Assembly (NCBI GenBank): GCA_040756905.1
Contig: JBFLYD010000065.1
Location: forward strand, 1-64,000
Direction: 5' to 3'
DNA from: Acidobacteriota bacterium
Lineage (GTDB): Bacteria; Acidobacteriota; Aminicenantia; JBFLYD01
DNA length: 64,000 bases
Shown here: one piece after another, positions 17,349-25,685 of the stretch
Layout: every line of letters starts with the position of its first letter
Position numbering within the stretch: the first letter of the stretch is position 1
Program-made: the position numbers and the translations under genes
The notes under the pieces: model-generated
Told to the model about the DNA's origin: nothing
Databases searched by the model: none
Seen by the model: the letters and a program-made list of their open reading frames with translations, nothing else

Positions 17349-17533
17349 GTCGTGTCACTTAAATATCTTTCGTTAGTCTTATGTGACACGACACTTTCCC
17401 TATGGGGGCAAGCCCCCCTTAGACGCTTCGCTGAGCACCCCCAGACATGGGGAAGGTCTCTTCCCCATACCCCTTCGAGTGTGCTTCAAGAGAAATATAT
17501 TGTTTGTAAAGAAATTTATGTGACAGCACACTA
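17349..17533. repeat. R2-family structured repeat, copy 1
   Basis: A 185-base element occupying most of the gap 17313-17630. The first stem is TGTCGTGTCAC...GTGACACGACA. The second is GGGGGCAAGCCCCC. Then comes TTAGACGCTTCGCTGAGC, and a third stem ATGGGGAAG-GTCT-CTTCCCCAT. It ends GTGACAGCACAC, an approximate inverted copy of its start. On the minus strand AGGGA lies 7 bases before a GTG that opens the phrase SHKTNERYLSDTT. Open frames here are by-products of the repeat. Confidence 0.8.
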
Positions 17534-17630
17534 GATGTATGATATTATATGTAGTTAGAACCATATTTATGATTCAACACACTATAAAATATTTCACGAT
17601 TTTTAAATTAATCTAAATGGAGAAATCTAA

Positions 17631-18812
17631 ATGACGGAAAAACTTTTCTGGCTAAATCCTTATGAGAAAGAATTTGAAGCAGAAATACTGGAAAATCTGG
17701 AAATAAACGGAAAGAAAGCTCTGATATTAAACAGAACCCTATTCTATCCTGAATCTGGAGGTCAACCATCTGATAAAGGATGGATAGATGGAATTGAAGT
17801 TTATGATGTGAAAGAAGAGGATTCTAAGATATTCCATTATGTTAAGGATTTCCCCAGAAAAAAATTAATCCGGGGAAAAATTGACTGGGAAAGAAGATAT
17901 GACCACATGCAACAGCACACAGGCCAACATATTCTTTCTGAATCTTTCATCAAGCTACTGAATGCTGAAACTCTTTCTTTCCATCTTGGCGAGGAAATTT
18001 CAACCATTGAAATTAATCTAAGAAAGATAGATTGGGAAAAAGTCTATGAAGTTGAAAATCTTTCCAATTCAATAATCTATGAAAATAGAAAAGTAAAAGT
18101 ATATTTTATAAAAAGGAACGAAATAGGAGAAAATATAAGATTGAGAAAGATTCCAGAAGATGTAGAAAATTTAAGAATCGTTGAAATAGAAAATTTTGAT
18201 TTCTCAGCATGTGGAGGAACCCATTTAAAAAGAACAGGTGAAGTAGGAATTATAAAAGTTTTAAAGTGGGAAAAAATAAGAGATAATTTCAGGTTTGAAT
18301 TTTTATGCGGAAAAAGAGCATTGAAAGATTATTATTTAAAAAATAAGCTTTTAAAAGAAATTGCTGACAGTTTTTCAGTAAAAGATTTAGAAGTCAAAAA
18401 TGCCATCGAAAGATTAAAAGAAGAGCTGAAGAGCTTCAGGAAAAAATCAGAAGAGATTGAGAATAGATTGATTGAGTATGAAGCATTTGACATCGAAAAA
18501 GAGGGTGAGAAAGGAATTATTAAAAAAATTTTTTATAATAGAGATCCAAAGAAAATAAAATATTTAGCTTTGAATTTAATCAAAAGGGGAAATTATGTAG
18601 TTTTATTTGGAGTTAAATCAGAAAAAGTTTATGTTATTCTTGCCTGCTCAGAAAATATTCCACTCGACCTAAGAGAATTTACTCCGAAAATTTCCCAGAC
18701 CATAGAAGGAAAGGGAGGGGGAAGTAGAACATTGATTGAAGTGGCAGGTCCAAAAAGAGAATCATTAGAAGAACTTCTTGACGAAATTAAGATATCTTTA
18801 CAAATCCAATAA
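17631..18812 (+). CDS. AlaX-type alanyl-tRNA editing protein (long form with DHHA1 domain)
   Basis: AlaX proteins hydrolyse Ser-tRNA(Ala) or Gly-tRNA(Ala) in trans. Residues 1-85 form the N-terminal beta-barrel with LFYPESGGQPSDKGW. The zinc site is HTGQH (H96, H100) and CGGTH (C194, H198), all present. A coiled-coil segment (about 240-285) leads to a DHHA1-type C-terminal domain (KGGGSRTLIEVAG near 362-374), as in AlaX-L. Length 393 matches the long form; there is no synthetase domain. GGAG lies 8 bases before the ATG. Its 3' end overlaps the convergent ywiC-like gene by 26 bases. Confidence 0.9.
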   Translation: MTEKLFWLNPYEKEFEAEILENLEINGKKALILNRTLFYPESGGQPSDKGWIDGIEVYDVKEEDSKIFHYVKDFPRKKLIRGKIDWERRYDHMQQHTGQHILSESFIKLLNAETLSFHLGEEISTIEINLRKIDWEKVYEVENLSNSIIYENRKVKVYFIKRNEIGENIRLRKIPEDVENLRIVEIENFDFSACGGTHLKRTGEVGIIKVLKWEKIRDNFRFEFLCGKRALKDYYLKNKLLKEIADSFSVKDLEVKNAIERLKEELKSFRKKSEEIENRLIEYEAFDIEKEGEKGIIKKIFYNRDPKKIKYLALNLIKRGNYVVLFGVKSEKVYVILACSENIPLDLREFTPKISQTIEGKGGGSRTLIEVAGPKRESLEELLDEIKISLQIQ

Positions 18813-19599
18813 AAATTACAAAAATAAGTGAATAAATCAATTCAGTTCTACCAATTTTTTTTATATTAAATCCTGAAGGCTCGAAAATTAAAGGCCATAT
18901 CCCCCTAACTATAACTGGTAAAAAAGCAAAGAAAACGAAATACGATATTTTATTGCTTACAATTAATGAAACTATGAACAAGAAAAGAAATAAATGATAA
19001 ATTAAACACAAGGTCTTCGACTTTCTAATTTTCTCTTCATTTCTTATAAAAAAAGAAACCCTCAATTTAACATAAAAAATGCTGCTAATAAAAAAAATTC
19101 CATTAATAATCCATAAAATAATAGCTTTTAAATCAATGGAACTAGTTAATGAGTAGTATCCTGCAGGGGCTGATAATGATAATCCTGTTATGGCAAATAT
19201 TTCTCCCATAAAAGTTCTTTCTTTCTTTTTTGAGACAAAATATATGTAAACGATGAGAAGAAAAAATGCAACAATTCCAAAGTATATCAACAATTTAAGC
19301 CCATATATAAAAATTAATAAAAAAGAAAGGAATGAAATCAATAGAAAATAAAAAACCAAAAAATAAATTGCATCATAAAAATTTTTACTCTTTATATTTT
19401 TTAGTTTTTCGAGCCTCATGATAGCAATTAAAGGCTCTTTGGATAGGAAAAGCAAAGAAATTAAGAAAAAAAATAGTATGTATTCGATTTTTATATACTT
19501 CAGTAGCAAAAAAGATGAGAAAAAGGGAACATAGAGCATTCCCCATGCTCCATGTTCCTTTGGAATAATCGGTTTTGGAAAAATTTTAAAAAATCTCAT
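18787..19599 (-). CDS. YwiC-like integral membrane protein
   Basis: A 270-residue protein with about eight hydrophobic segments and the N-terminal motif PIIPKEHGAWGMLYVPF (residues about 10-26), diagnostic of the YwiC family. In Bacillus, ywiC lies in the Fnr/nitrate-respiration region, and here it also lies downstream of a Crp/Fnr-type regulator and a hemerythrin gene. Its function is not established. The start is 19 bases after the hemerythrin stop, so it is likely cotranscribed leftward with it. Confidence 0.8.
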   Translation of the reverse strand: MRFFKIFPKPIIPKEHGAWGMLYVPFFSSFLLLKYIKIEYILFFFLISLLFLSKEPLIAIMRLEKLKNIKSKNFYDAIYFLVFYFLLISFLSFLLIFIYGLKLLIYFGIVAFFLLIVYIYFVSKKKERTFMGEIFAITGLSLSAPAGYYSLTSSIDLKAIILWIINGIFFISSIFYVKLRVSFFIRNEEKIRKSKTLCLIYHLFLFLFIVSLIVSNKISYFVFFAFLPVIVRGIWPLIFEPSGFNIKKIGRTELIYSLIFVIFIGFVKIS

Positions 19600-19617
19600 G
19601 AAAAGGAGATATATTAA

Positions 19618-20169
19618 TTAAATTCCCAATTCTTTCTCCAATTTCTCAACTAATTCCACATATTTATGATGGATCCCTTCTCCCATTTCCTCATCAACTT
19701 TATCGAATCGCTTTATTAATTCCTTCTGATCTTCATTGGCAAACATCTGGTCTGCCATGGGATAAAGGATGTTATCCTCTTTGAAAATGTGTTGAGTAAG
19801 GAGTTCTGAATAGCCAAGAGCATTTCTTATTATCTCAGTTCTTGCTTCTTTGTTATTTTTCTCATACTTTTCAACCGCATCAGCTAAACCTTTTACGAAT
19901 CTTCTTCCCTCATCGTGTTCCATCAACATTACACCAATCGGGCCACCTTCTCTTGGCATTCCCCGATTTTCCATTTCATTAAAAAGGATATTCTCTTCTT
20001 TCCCATGGTGGCATTTATCAGCAAATGTTCTTATAAAATCAACCGACTTTCTGAAAATTTCCGCTGGAACATCCTCTCCTGAATTCAACTTTTCTGATGC
20101 AATCTTAAGTATATTTATCATTCTCTCAATCACTCTATGTTCATGTTTTAAAACATCTGTTGAAATCAT
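19618..20169 (-). CDS. Hemerythrin-domain (HHE) protein
   Basis: Hemerythrin-like proteins bind a di-iron centre and sense, store or scavenge O2 or NO. The ligand set is visible in four helices: H9/H11 in LKHEHRVIER, CHHGKEENILF in the middle helix, LMEHDEGRRFV, and LTQHIFKEDNILYPM. The 183 residues make a single soluble domain with a C-terminal helical tail. AAGGAGG lies 5 bases before the ATG. A 12-base palindrome at 20219-20230 sits 50 bases upstream, and the gene encoding a Crp/Fnr regulator is directly before it, suggesting O2- or NO-dependent induction. Confidence 0.9.
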   Translation of the reverse strand: MISTDVLKHEHRVIERMINILKIASEKLNSGEDVPAEIFRKSVDFIRTFADKCHHGKEENILFNEMENRGMPREGGPIGVMLMEHDEGRRFVKGLADAVEKYEKNNKEARTEIIRNALGYSELLTQHIFKEDNILYPMADQMFANEDQKELIKRFDKVDEEMGEGIHHKYVELVEKLEKELGI

Positions 20170-20189
20170 TTCTTTCCTCCTTCACCATT

Positions 20190-20231
20190 AATATAATATA
20201 CAAAGATTTCCATTGAAATGACTTAAGTCAC
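20190..20231 (-). promoter_or_regulatory. Dnr/Fnr-like operator (TGACTTAAGTCA) and -10 box of the hemerythrin gene
   Basis: The perfect palindrome TGACTTAAGTCA (20219-20230) resembles the Dnr/NnrR consensus TTGAC-N4-GTCAA with one mismatch at each outer base. TATATT sequences on the minus strand at 20200-20190 give a -10 box that would put the operator centre near -41.5, the class II activator position. The neighbouring Crp/Fnr protein (20246-20944) is the obvious candidate to bind it. Confidence 0.6.
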
Positions 20232-20245
20232 AGATTTTAAAAAAT

Positions 20246-20944
20246 TTAAATTATTTCTGCTTCTTTCTTGAGCTTATGAAAATCCATGATTATGATTTTT
20301 TTCCCTTTAGACTGGATAATTCCTGAATTACGGAATTTTTTAAAACTTCTTGAAATTATTTCCCTCACTGTCCCTATTTGAGATGCCAATTCCTGATTCG
20401 TCAATTTAAGGTCCAATATAATTCTTTCCCCTTCTTTCACTCCTGATTCCTCTGCTCTCTTGATTAAGTATTTTGCCAACCTCTGTTTAACCTCCAGAAA
20501 TGCTAAATCTTCTATAAGATGAACCATTTTTCTCAATCTTTCTGAAAGAGAACGTATTATCCCCTCGAATATCTCAGGAAATTTGTAACACAATTCTTTA
20601 AGGTCTCTTTTTGGAATAAATATTAAAGTAGTTGGTTCTAAAGCTTCTGCAGAAGCAGGGAATGGACCCTCATCAAAAACTGAAAGTTCAGCTATTGGTC
20701 TCCCTTCTTTTTCAATCGTAAGAACCTGTTCTCTATCTTCACCAGAACTTTTATAAATCTTTACGGTTCCCTTGTGAATTATAAAAAGGCCATCACAAAA
20801 ATCGTCTTCAAGGAAAATAATTTCTCCTTTATTAAAATTTCGAAGTTCAGACTTCATGCATAAAATCTCTAAAACATTGAATTTTAATTTAGAAAAAAAA
20901 CTTACCTTTTTAAGAGTTTCGATAACACAAAGACCTTTTATCAT
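20246..20944 (-). CDS. Crp/Fnr-family transcription regulator
   Basis: The N-terminal cyclic-nucleotide-binding-like barrel (residues about 8-125) contains FNKGEIIFLEDDFCDGLFIIHKGTVKIYK and IAELSVFDEGPFPASAEAL, where the cAMP-type phosphate cassette is not fully kept. The C-terminal winged helix reads LTNQELASQIGTVREIISRSFKKFRNSGII (about 180-210). The Fnr four-cysteine cluster is absent: only a few scattered cysteines (C6, C29, C50) are present. A haem-type or other signal as in Dnr is therefore possible but unproven. The stop is 76 bases from the hemerythrin start, with a palindromic operator between them. It starts 6 bases after rdgB. Confidence 0.85.
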   Translation of the reverse strand: MIKGLCVIETLKKVSFFSKLKFNVLEILCMKSELRNFNKGEIIFLEDDFCDGLFIIHKGTVKIYKSSGEDREQVLTIEKEGRPIAELSVFDEGPFPASAEALEPTTLIFIPKRDLKELCYKFPEIFEGIIRSLSERLRKMVHLIEDLAFLEVKQRLAKYLIKRAEESGVKEGERIILDLKLTNQELASQIGTVREIISRSFKKFRNSGIIQSKGKKIIIMDFHKLKKEAEII

Positions 20945-20949
20945 CGGAT

Positions 20950-21591
20950 TTAAACTTTTTTATTGTTTTTAAATTTTCTCAAGTATCCAACCAATTTTTT
21001 TAAAGCTTTTCCCCGATGACTGATTGAATTTTTCTCATCTATATTCATTTCTGCAAATGTTTTGTCCAACGGAGGATAGAAAAACACTGGATCATATCCA
21101 AATCCCATTTTTCCTCTTGGCTTTTCAAGAATTACCCCATCCACTTCTTGTTTTGTCTCAAAAATTATTATTCTTTCATCGGCAAGAGCAAGCGCGCATA
21201 CAAACTTTGCCTTTCTCTTTTGGTAGGGAATACCTTTCATTAAATATAACAATTTTTCAATATTCTTTTTACTATCTCCTTCGCTACCTGAAAATCTCGA
21301 TGAATATATTCCTGGCAATCCATTAAGAGCCTCAACAATCAATCCCGAATCCTCACCCAGAGTCATCAGATTGGTCTTTTTATTCCAGAAAATAGCCTTC
21401 TTTCTTGCTATTTCTAAAAAGCTCCTTCCTGATTCTAAGAATTCATTTCTCAAATATAATTCATGGAGACCTATTATTTTGAAAGGAAGATCGGAAAGGA
21501 AACTTTTTATCTCTTCAATCTTTCCCAGGTTAAAACTTGCAATCAATAGTGTTGTGTCACTTAAATACCTTTTGTTATTTTGATGTGACAC
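20950..21591 (-). CDS. rdgB: RdgB/HAM1 XTP/dITP diphosphatase, 5' end supplied by an R2 repeat
   Basis: Hydrolyses dITP, XTP and ITP to keep them out of DNA and RNA. The normal N-terminus LLIASFNLGKIEEIKSFL is followed by GEDSGLIVEALNGLPGIYSSRFSG and GKMGFGYDPVFFYP, with SHRGKALKKL near the end, all family motifs. The core begins at TTG 21546, which has no ribosome site. The nearest plausible start is GTG 21591, preceded by AGGGAG, and both lie in R2 copy 2. That start adds about 15 repeat-encoded residues (MSHQNNKRYLSDTTL). The open frame extends further, to 21669, but that is repeat sequence. It is followed closely by the Crp/Fnr gene. Confidence 0.87.
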   Translation of the reverse strand: MSHQNNKRYLSDTTLLIASFNLGKIEEIKSFLSDLPFKIIGLHELYLRNEFLESGRSFLEIARKKAIFWNKKTNLMTLGEDSGLIVEALNGLPGIYSSRFSGSEGDSKKNIEKLLYLMKGIPYQKRKAKFVCALALADERIIIFETKQEVDGVILEKPRGKMGFGYDPVFFYPPLDKTFAEMNIDEKNSISHRGKALKKLVGYLRKFKNNKKV

Positions 21592-21786
21592 AACACTCTC
21601 CCTATGGGAGAAAGATCTCCTTAGACGCTTCGCTGAGCACCCCCAGACATGGGGAAGCTTCTTCCCCATGCCCCTTCATTGTGTTTTATTCTAAAGTATT
21701 TATTTGTGAAGATATTTATGGAAAAGCACAATAGTGTTGTGTCACTTAAATACCTTTTGTTTTTCTTTTGTAACACGCTACTTCCT
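21549..21786. repeat. R2-family structured repeat, copy 2 plus a partial tandem copy
   Basis: The full copy 21549-21733 has stem 1 GTGTTGTGTCAC...GTGACACAACAC, stem 2 GGAGAAAGATCTCC, the TTAGACGCTTCGCTGAGC block, and stem 3 ATGGGGAAG-CTT-CTTCCCCAT. Immediately after it stem 1 restarts (21734-21786: GTGTTGTGTCACTTAAATAC) but decays. Compared with copies 1 and 3, stem 1 differs at paired positions with pairing kept. The element abuts rdgB and provides its start region. Confidence 0.8.
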
Positions 21787-21813
21787 CTCCCTATTTTTAA
21801 CCTTAAGTATAAA

Positions 21814-22461
21814 TTATACCCTATGGGTTATCTCTTCTATTTCTTTTAATTCAAGAATGTTTTTCAGGAATTGCTTATCCTTAGATTGGCTGCCAGAATA
21901 TGAAACAGATACATGAAAAAAATCTTCTTTTCTCTTTATCTCAAAGCTTTCAACATTTAAATCCAACTGAGATATTATTTTTTTAATTTCATTTACAACT
22001 TCAGGCGTTTTCTTTGTTTTTACTTCATATAGATGAACACTGTATTTAGGTGAGATGAGGTTCTCCAAGAATCTGAAAATAATCAACGTAAAAAGAATTA
22101 TAAATGTGGAGATAACAGAAATAAAATAATTGCCTGTTCCAATTGCCAAACCTAACCCAGCAACAGCCCACAAAGATGCAGCAGTGGTCAAACCCCTTAC
22201 CTCTCCTCTTGCCTGAATAATAGTTCCAGCTCCAATAAATCCAATTCCTGTGATAACCTGAGCTGCAATTCTTGAAGGGTCTCCTGATGTACCTTTAACA
22301 AATTCAAAGGATAATATGGACATCAAAGTTGCACCAAAACAAATCAATATGTGAGTTCTGAACCCTGCATATTTTCCACTTATTTCTCTTTCGATCCCTA
22401 TGATTCCACCCAGGATTATACTCAAAAGCAATTTAATTATCATATCTTGGCTGATTGTCAT
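21814..22461 (-). CDS. MgtC/SapB-family membrane protein
   Basis: Four to five hydrophobic segments fill residues 1-135, with the family signature LGGIIGIEREISGKYAGFRTHILICFGATLM (about 17-47) and AAQVITGIGFIGAGTIIQARGEVRGLTTAASLW (about 65-97). A cytoplasmic C-terminal ACT-like domain follows (about 138-215). MgtC relatives are linked to Mg limitation and phosphate/ATP balance, but their exact role is not settled. I start at ATG 22461 (MTISQDM), which has GGGGGA five bases upstream and matches family starts; an ATG four codons earlier is possible. Confidence 0.85.
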   Translation of the reverse strand: MTISQDMIIKLLLSIILGGIIGIEREISGKYAGFRTHILICFGATLMSILSFEFVKGTSGDPSRIAAQVITGIGFIGAGTIIQARGEVRGLTTAASLWAVAGLGLAIGTGNYFISVISTFIILFTLIIFRFLENLISPKYSVHLYEVKTKKTPEVVNEIKKIISQLDLNVESFEIKRKEDFFHVSVSYSGSQSKDKQFLKNILELKEIEEITHRV

Positions 22462-22498
22462 TATTTCCCCCATTAAAACTAATTAAATTTTCTCAAAT

Positions 22499-23395
22499 TT
22501 ATTTTACAAATAAAGAAAAGAAAATAAAAATAAATATTAAAAGAATCAAAAAAAAGAAGAGTTTATCCTTTATAAGGGATTCTGGTTCGTCAATCAATGC
22601 TCCACCTTTTAGCACTTTGTATGAAAAACTTAAAAGAAATATAAAGACAAAAGGTATTGAAAAAATGAAAAGTTTGTTTTTTATTTCGACTGAAAATTGG
22701 ATGTATAGAATAAAAAATAATAAGCCGCTTAAAATCATAAAATAATTAAGAGTTCCTTTTTTGTATCCATTGAATGATTTTCTGTAATTTTTAGCTCTTT
22801 CATCTCCAAGATATTTCAACTCTGAGATTCTCTTGCCAGACAATAAAAAATTACCGAATAACCACCAGAAAATTAATGGTATTAACGGTGGAAATTTCTC
22901 TGGTTCTAATGAAAACCATCCTATTAAAAATCTAATTGGATTATTTGCCGATTCAAGAATCGAATCAAAATAAGGGATGTCTTTCACTCTAAATGGCTTT
23001 AAATTGTATAAAATACCTGCAATAAACAATGAAAATAGAGACAAATGAAAATAAAGAGAAAAGAATAGCACTGATATAATGAATGAAACTAATAAAAGAG
23101 AAATGGCAATGAAAATCAAAGACTTCTTATTTACTTCGCCTTTAAGCAAGGGCCTTTCCTTTTTTGCGGGATGATGAGAATCAAATGGAAAATCAGCAAT
23201 TTCATTAATTATATAATTAACTACAGAGACCATGCCTGTTAAAATAAATGCAAATAATGAATAAACAAGAAGGTATTTTAAATCAATTTGACCTAAATTA
23301 TTTCTGTTAAGCAAAAGGTAAAAAAATACTCCCACAAAAATAGCCAGGCTACGAGGCCAACGCTCAATTCTCATTGCTTTTAAATAGGAATTCAT
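22499..23395 (-). CDS. UbiA-superfamily prenyltransferase (decaprenyl-phosphate phosphoribosyltransferase-like)
   Basis: A 298-residue protein with eight to nine hydrophobic segments. RIERWPRSLAIFVGVFFYLL at the start and NYIINEIADFPFDSHHPAKK (about 64-83) supply the Mg-pyrophosphate aspartate motif. The HPxKxxRP pattern is that of the phosphoribosyl/UbiA subgroup that acts on polyprenyl phosphates rather than quinone precursors. The second aspartate region is weak (YFDSILESANNPIRFLIGW). It is transcribed with the methyltransferase 7 bases upstream. The polyprenyl substrate is a guess. Confidence 0.78.
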   Translation of the reverse strand: MNSYLKAMRIERWPRSLAIFVGVFFYLLLNRNNLGQIDLKYLLVYSLFAFILTGMVSVVNYIINEIADFPFDSHHPAKKERPLLKGEVNKKSLIFIAISLLLVSFIISVLFFSLYFHLSLFSLFIAGILYNLKPFRVKDIPYFDSILESANNPIRFLIGWFSLEPEKFPPLIPLIFWWLFGNFLLSGKRISELKYLGDERAKNYRKSFNGYKKGTLNYFMILSGLLFFILYIQFSVEIKNKLFIFSIPFVFIFLLSFSYKVLKGGALIDEPESLIKDKLFFFLILLIFIFIFFSLFVK

Positions 23396-23401
23396 TTTGT
23401 T

Positions 23402-24292
23402 TTATTTTCGCCTGGCATAAACTTCTAAAGAATCGCCTAAAGCCAGTATTATATATAGTTTTTTAAAAAATCTCCATTCTGAGACTCTTTTCATTATTTT
23501 AAACCTTGACATAATGTAAGATAAAGTAAATTTCCAAACATATTTTCTAATTTTTAATATTTTAAATCCGTTCAATTCAAGTAGTTTAGTCAGGGATTTT
23601 TTTGTGAAAAAAACTAAATGGGCTGGCCTAAAATGCCACCATCTTCTTCCTAATATCTTTGCAACTGGGCTAAATACATCTGGCGTAACGATAACAATTA
23701 CTCCTTTATTTTTCAATATATTATGCGTTTTTTCAACAACTTTTTCTGGGTAAGGCGTATGTTCAATTAAATCTATTAAAGTAACAACATCGAACCCTTC
23801 ATTGCCAAATTCATAATCAAGAAAATCTTCCTGGATAAGTTCAATTCCATAAATTTCTTTTGCTTTCTCCACACTCCACTTGCTCGGCTCAATTCCTGTG
23901 GCATTGAACCCTTTACTTTTAGCAAGGTTTATGAAAATCCCTGTGGCAGTGCCAACATCCAGTAGTTTTGCATTTTTTCTGGAAATTTTTTCTAAATAAT
24001 TTATTATTCTTAAAAAATTAAAAGACCTTCCTTCTTCTTCTTTCTGATAGGCATTGTCTTCCATCGACTGATAGTATTTTAATATCTGAGCTTTAGAAGG
24101 CATTGGATTTGCAAAAACAAAATCGCACATTTCACATTTACTTAAATCCCATAATTTACCATACTGCGAATCTGTAACTTTAAAATCTTTACTTTCAAGA
24201 TGTTCAAGCCTTATGTTGCCTTTTCTAAACATTTTTATTTTCTCACTTTTACATAATGGACACTTTTTTCTCTCATTCATTATCATTTTCAT
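23402..24292 (-). CDS. Zinc-ribbon plus class I SAM-dependent methyltransferase
   Basis: The N-terminus holds two Cx2C pairs (CPLCKS near 9-14 and CEMCDF near 53-58), a zinc ribbon common in sugar or cell-surface methyltransferases. The SAM domain follows with LLDVGTATGIFINLAKSKGF (motif I, about 95-114), GIEPSKWSVEKAKEIYGIEL and DVVTLIDLIEHTPYP (motif IV). The 296 residues are complete. Such proteins often modify glycan or lipid carriers, which would fit the adjacent UbiA-type enzyme, but the substrate is unknown. Confidence 0.83.
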   Translation of the reverse strand: MKMIMNERKKCPLCKSEKIKMFRKGNIRLEHLESKDFKVTDSQYGKLWDLSKCEMCDFVFANPMPSKAQILKYYQSMEDNAYQKEEEGRSFNFLRIINYLEKISRKNAKLLDVGTATGIFINLAKSKGFNATGIEPSKWSVEKAKEIYGIELIQEDFLDYEFGNEGFDVVTLIDLIEHTPYPEKVVEKTHNILKNKGVIVIVTPDVFSPVAKILGRRWWHFRPAHLVFFTKKSLTKLLELNGFKILKIRKYVWKFTLSYIMSRFKIMKRVSEWRFFKKLYIILALGDSLEVYARRK

Positions 24293-24451
24293 TTCCTAAC
24301 ATGACTAAATATTAAAGGAAATTAATTTTAAGCACAATAGAATTGTCAATTATCATTAATTTCTATTATATTATCTCCCGCATGTTTTTATTTTATATTC
24401 CTTTATTTTTCTTGGGTGCTGTCCCCTAAATATCTTAACAAACAAATTTTT

Positions 24452-24673
24452 AACCCGAATTACGCAAGGATATTATGTAAACCTTCGTTAATTCGTCATT
24501 CCCGCCCCTGCTTTCGCAGGCCCCTGATTAAATCAGGGGTTGCCCCCGTGAAAACGGGGGGCGGGAATCCAGAAATAAGGGATGATAAACGCTGGATTCC
24601 TGCTGAAGTTTACCCCTTTGGATTCCTGCTTTAGCAGGAATGCCATTGAAGGAAACCTTGCGTAATTCGGGTT
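24452..24673. mobile_element. R4: 222-base MITE-like palindromic element with perfect 18-base inverted ends
   Basis: Left end AACCCGAATTACGCAAGG (24452-24469) and right end CCTTGCGTAATTCGGGTT (24656-24673) are perfect inverted repeats. The interior has REP-type palindromes (GTCATTCCCGC...GCGGGAATCCAG; GGATTCCTGCTTTAGCAGGAA; CCCCTGATTAAATCAGGGG). The start of the same end (AACCCGAATTATGCAA) recurs at 43921-43936. An open frame through it (24416-24634) is not a gene. The gap 24293-25109 otherwise contains only the palindrome at 24842-24905 and AT-rich DNA. Confidence 0.8.
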
Positions 24674-24818
24674 TAGACAAAAATTAACTTGCTTCCAGCC
24701 TAAAATCCCTTGACATAATAAAAATATTTTATTATTTTTTAATATAAGGTTTTCAATTAGACATAGATGACACAGATGTCACTATTTAATATAGTTATTA
24801 TTGAAGACTGTAATATAA

Positions 24819-24920
24819 TGTCCTATGCTGATAGTGTTTTTGTCATTCCTGCGGAAGCAGGAATCCAGAGGAAAGGAGCTGGATTCCCATTTTCACGGGA
24901 ATGACGGAACGATGGGACAT
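24819..24920. repeat. REP-like palindrome flanked by ATGTCC/GGGACAT
   Basis: GTCATTCCTGCGGAAGCAGG (24842 on) ... CTGGATTCCC...CACGGGAATGAC (to 24905) forms a double hairpin of the widespread GTCATTCC-GGAATGAC type. Outer ATGTCC (from 24819) and GGGACAT (to 24920) are inverted. Confidence 0.65.
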
Positions 24921-25109
24921 TTTTATACAGGAGTCAATAATATAGTTAATAATAATATTTTAATAAAATATTTAGGCTGTTTTTAATTAATATTTTTATA
25001 GGAGGCTTCATATTTTTTATACACCCAAAGTGGGGGAGATAAAACTCCAGATCACTATTACTCCATTAAATTATAATATTTCATATTTATAACCATTTAG
25101 GAGGGAAAA

Positions 25110-25685
25110 ATGCAGATAAAAAGAAATATTAAGTATGAATCAGAATTGGATAAAGAATTTATAAAAGAAGTTGCTTCCATGTATGGAGGAGAAGAGGTTT
25201 ATAACTGCATCCAGTGTGGAACATGCAGTGGAACCTGTCCTATTTCCCTTTACATGGATTATACGCCAAGAAGAATCATGGCAATGATAAGAAGTGGGTT
25301 TAAGGATGAAGTTCTGAAAAGCTTCACAATCTGGCTATGCTCTTCATGTTACTCCTGCACTGTTCAATGTCCAATGAATATAAAGATTACAGATATTATG
25401 TATGCTTTAAAGAGGATGGCTATTGAGGAAAATATATGTCCTCGAAAATTTCCAATTCCGGTTCTCGCAAGAGAATTTACAAAAATGGTCAGAAACTATG
25501 GAAGAATAAACGAAGGAAGGCTAACTACAAAACTTTTCTTTAAGTCAAATCCTTTTAAAATATTTAACTATTCAAACCTTGGGATGAAATTGTTTAAACT
25601 TGGGCGTATAAAACTCATGCCAGAGACAATAAAGAACCCTAAGGAAATAAAAACTCTTTTAAAAGGACTGGAGGGGAAAAAATGA
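25110..25685 (+). CDS. hdrC: HdrC-like heterodisulfide reductase subunit C
   Basis: HdrC carries two [4Fe-4S] clusters that pass electrons between the HdrA flavin and the HdrB active site. The cluster motifs are CIQCGTCSGTCP (C33, C36, C39, C43) and CSSCYSCTVQCP (C77, C80, C83, C87). Length 191 is normal for the soluble cytoplasmic type, with no membrane segment. AGGAGG precedes the ATG. It is the first gene of a 15-kb operon and overlaps hdrB. In a bacterium without coenzyme M/B chemistry the disulfide or other acceptor at HdrB is unknown. Confidence 0.92.
   Translation: MQIKRNIKYESELDKEFIKEVASMYGGEEVYNCIQCGTCSGTCPISLYMDYTPRRIMAMIRSGFKDEVLKSFTIWLCSSCYSCTVQCPMNIKITDIMYALKRMAIEENICPRKFPIPVLAREFTKMVRNYGRINEGRLTTKLFFKSNPFKIFNYSNLGMKLFKLGRIKLMPETIKNPKEIKTLLKGLEGKK

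Noticed and set aside
17325-17534. Open frame inside R2 copy 1 (69 codons)
   Set aside because: The frame consists of the repeat itself and recurs wherever the repeat occurs; no family resemblance.
21537-21734. Open frames across R2 copy 2 on the plus strand
   Set aside because: Repeat-derived and antisense to the rdgB start; no coding signal of their own.
24416-24634. 72-codon open frame upstream of the hdr operon
   Set aside because: It runs through the R4 palindromic element and reads low-complexity REP sequence.
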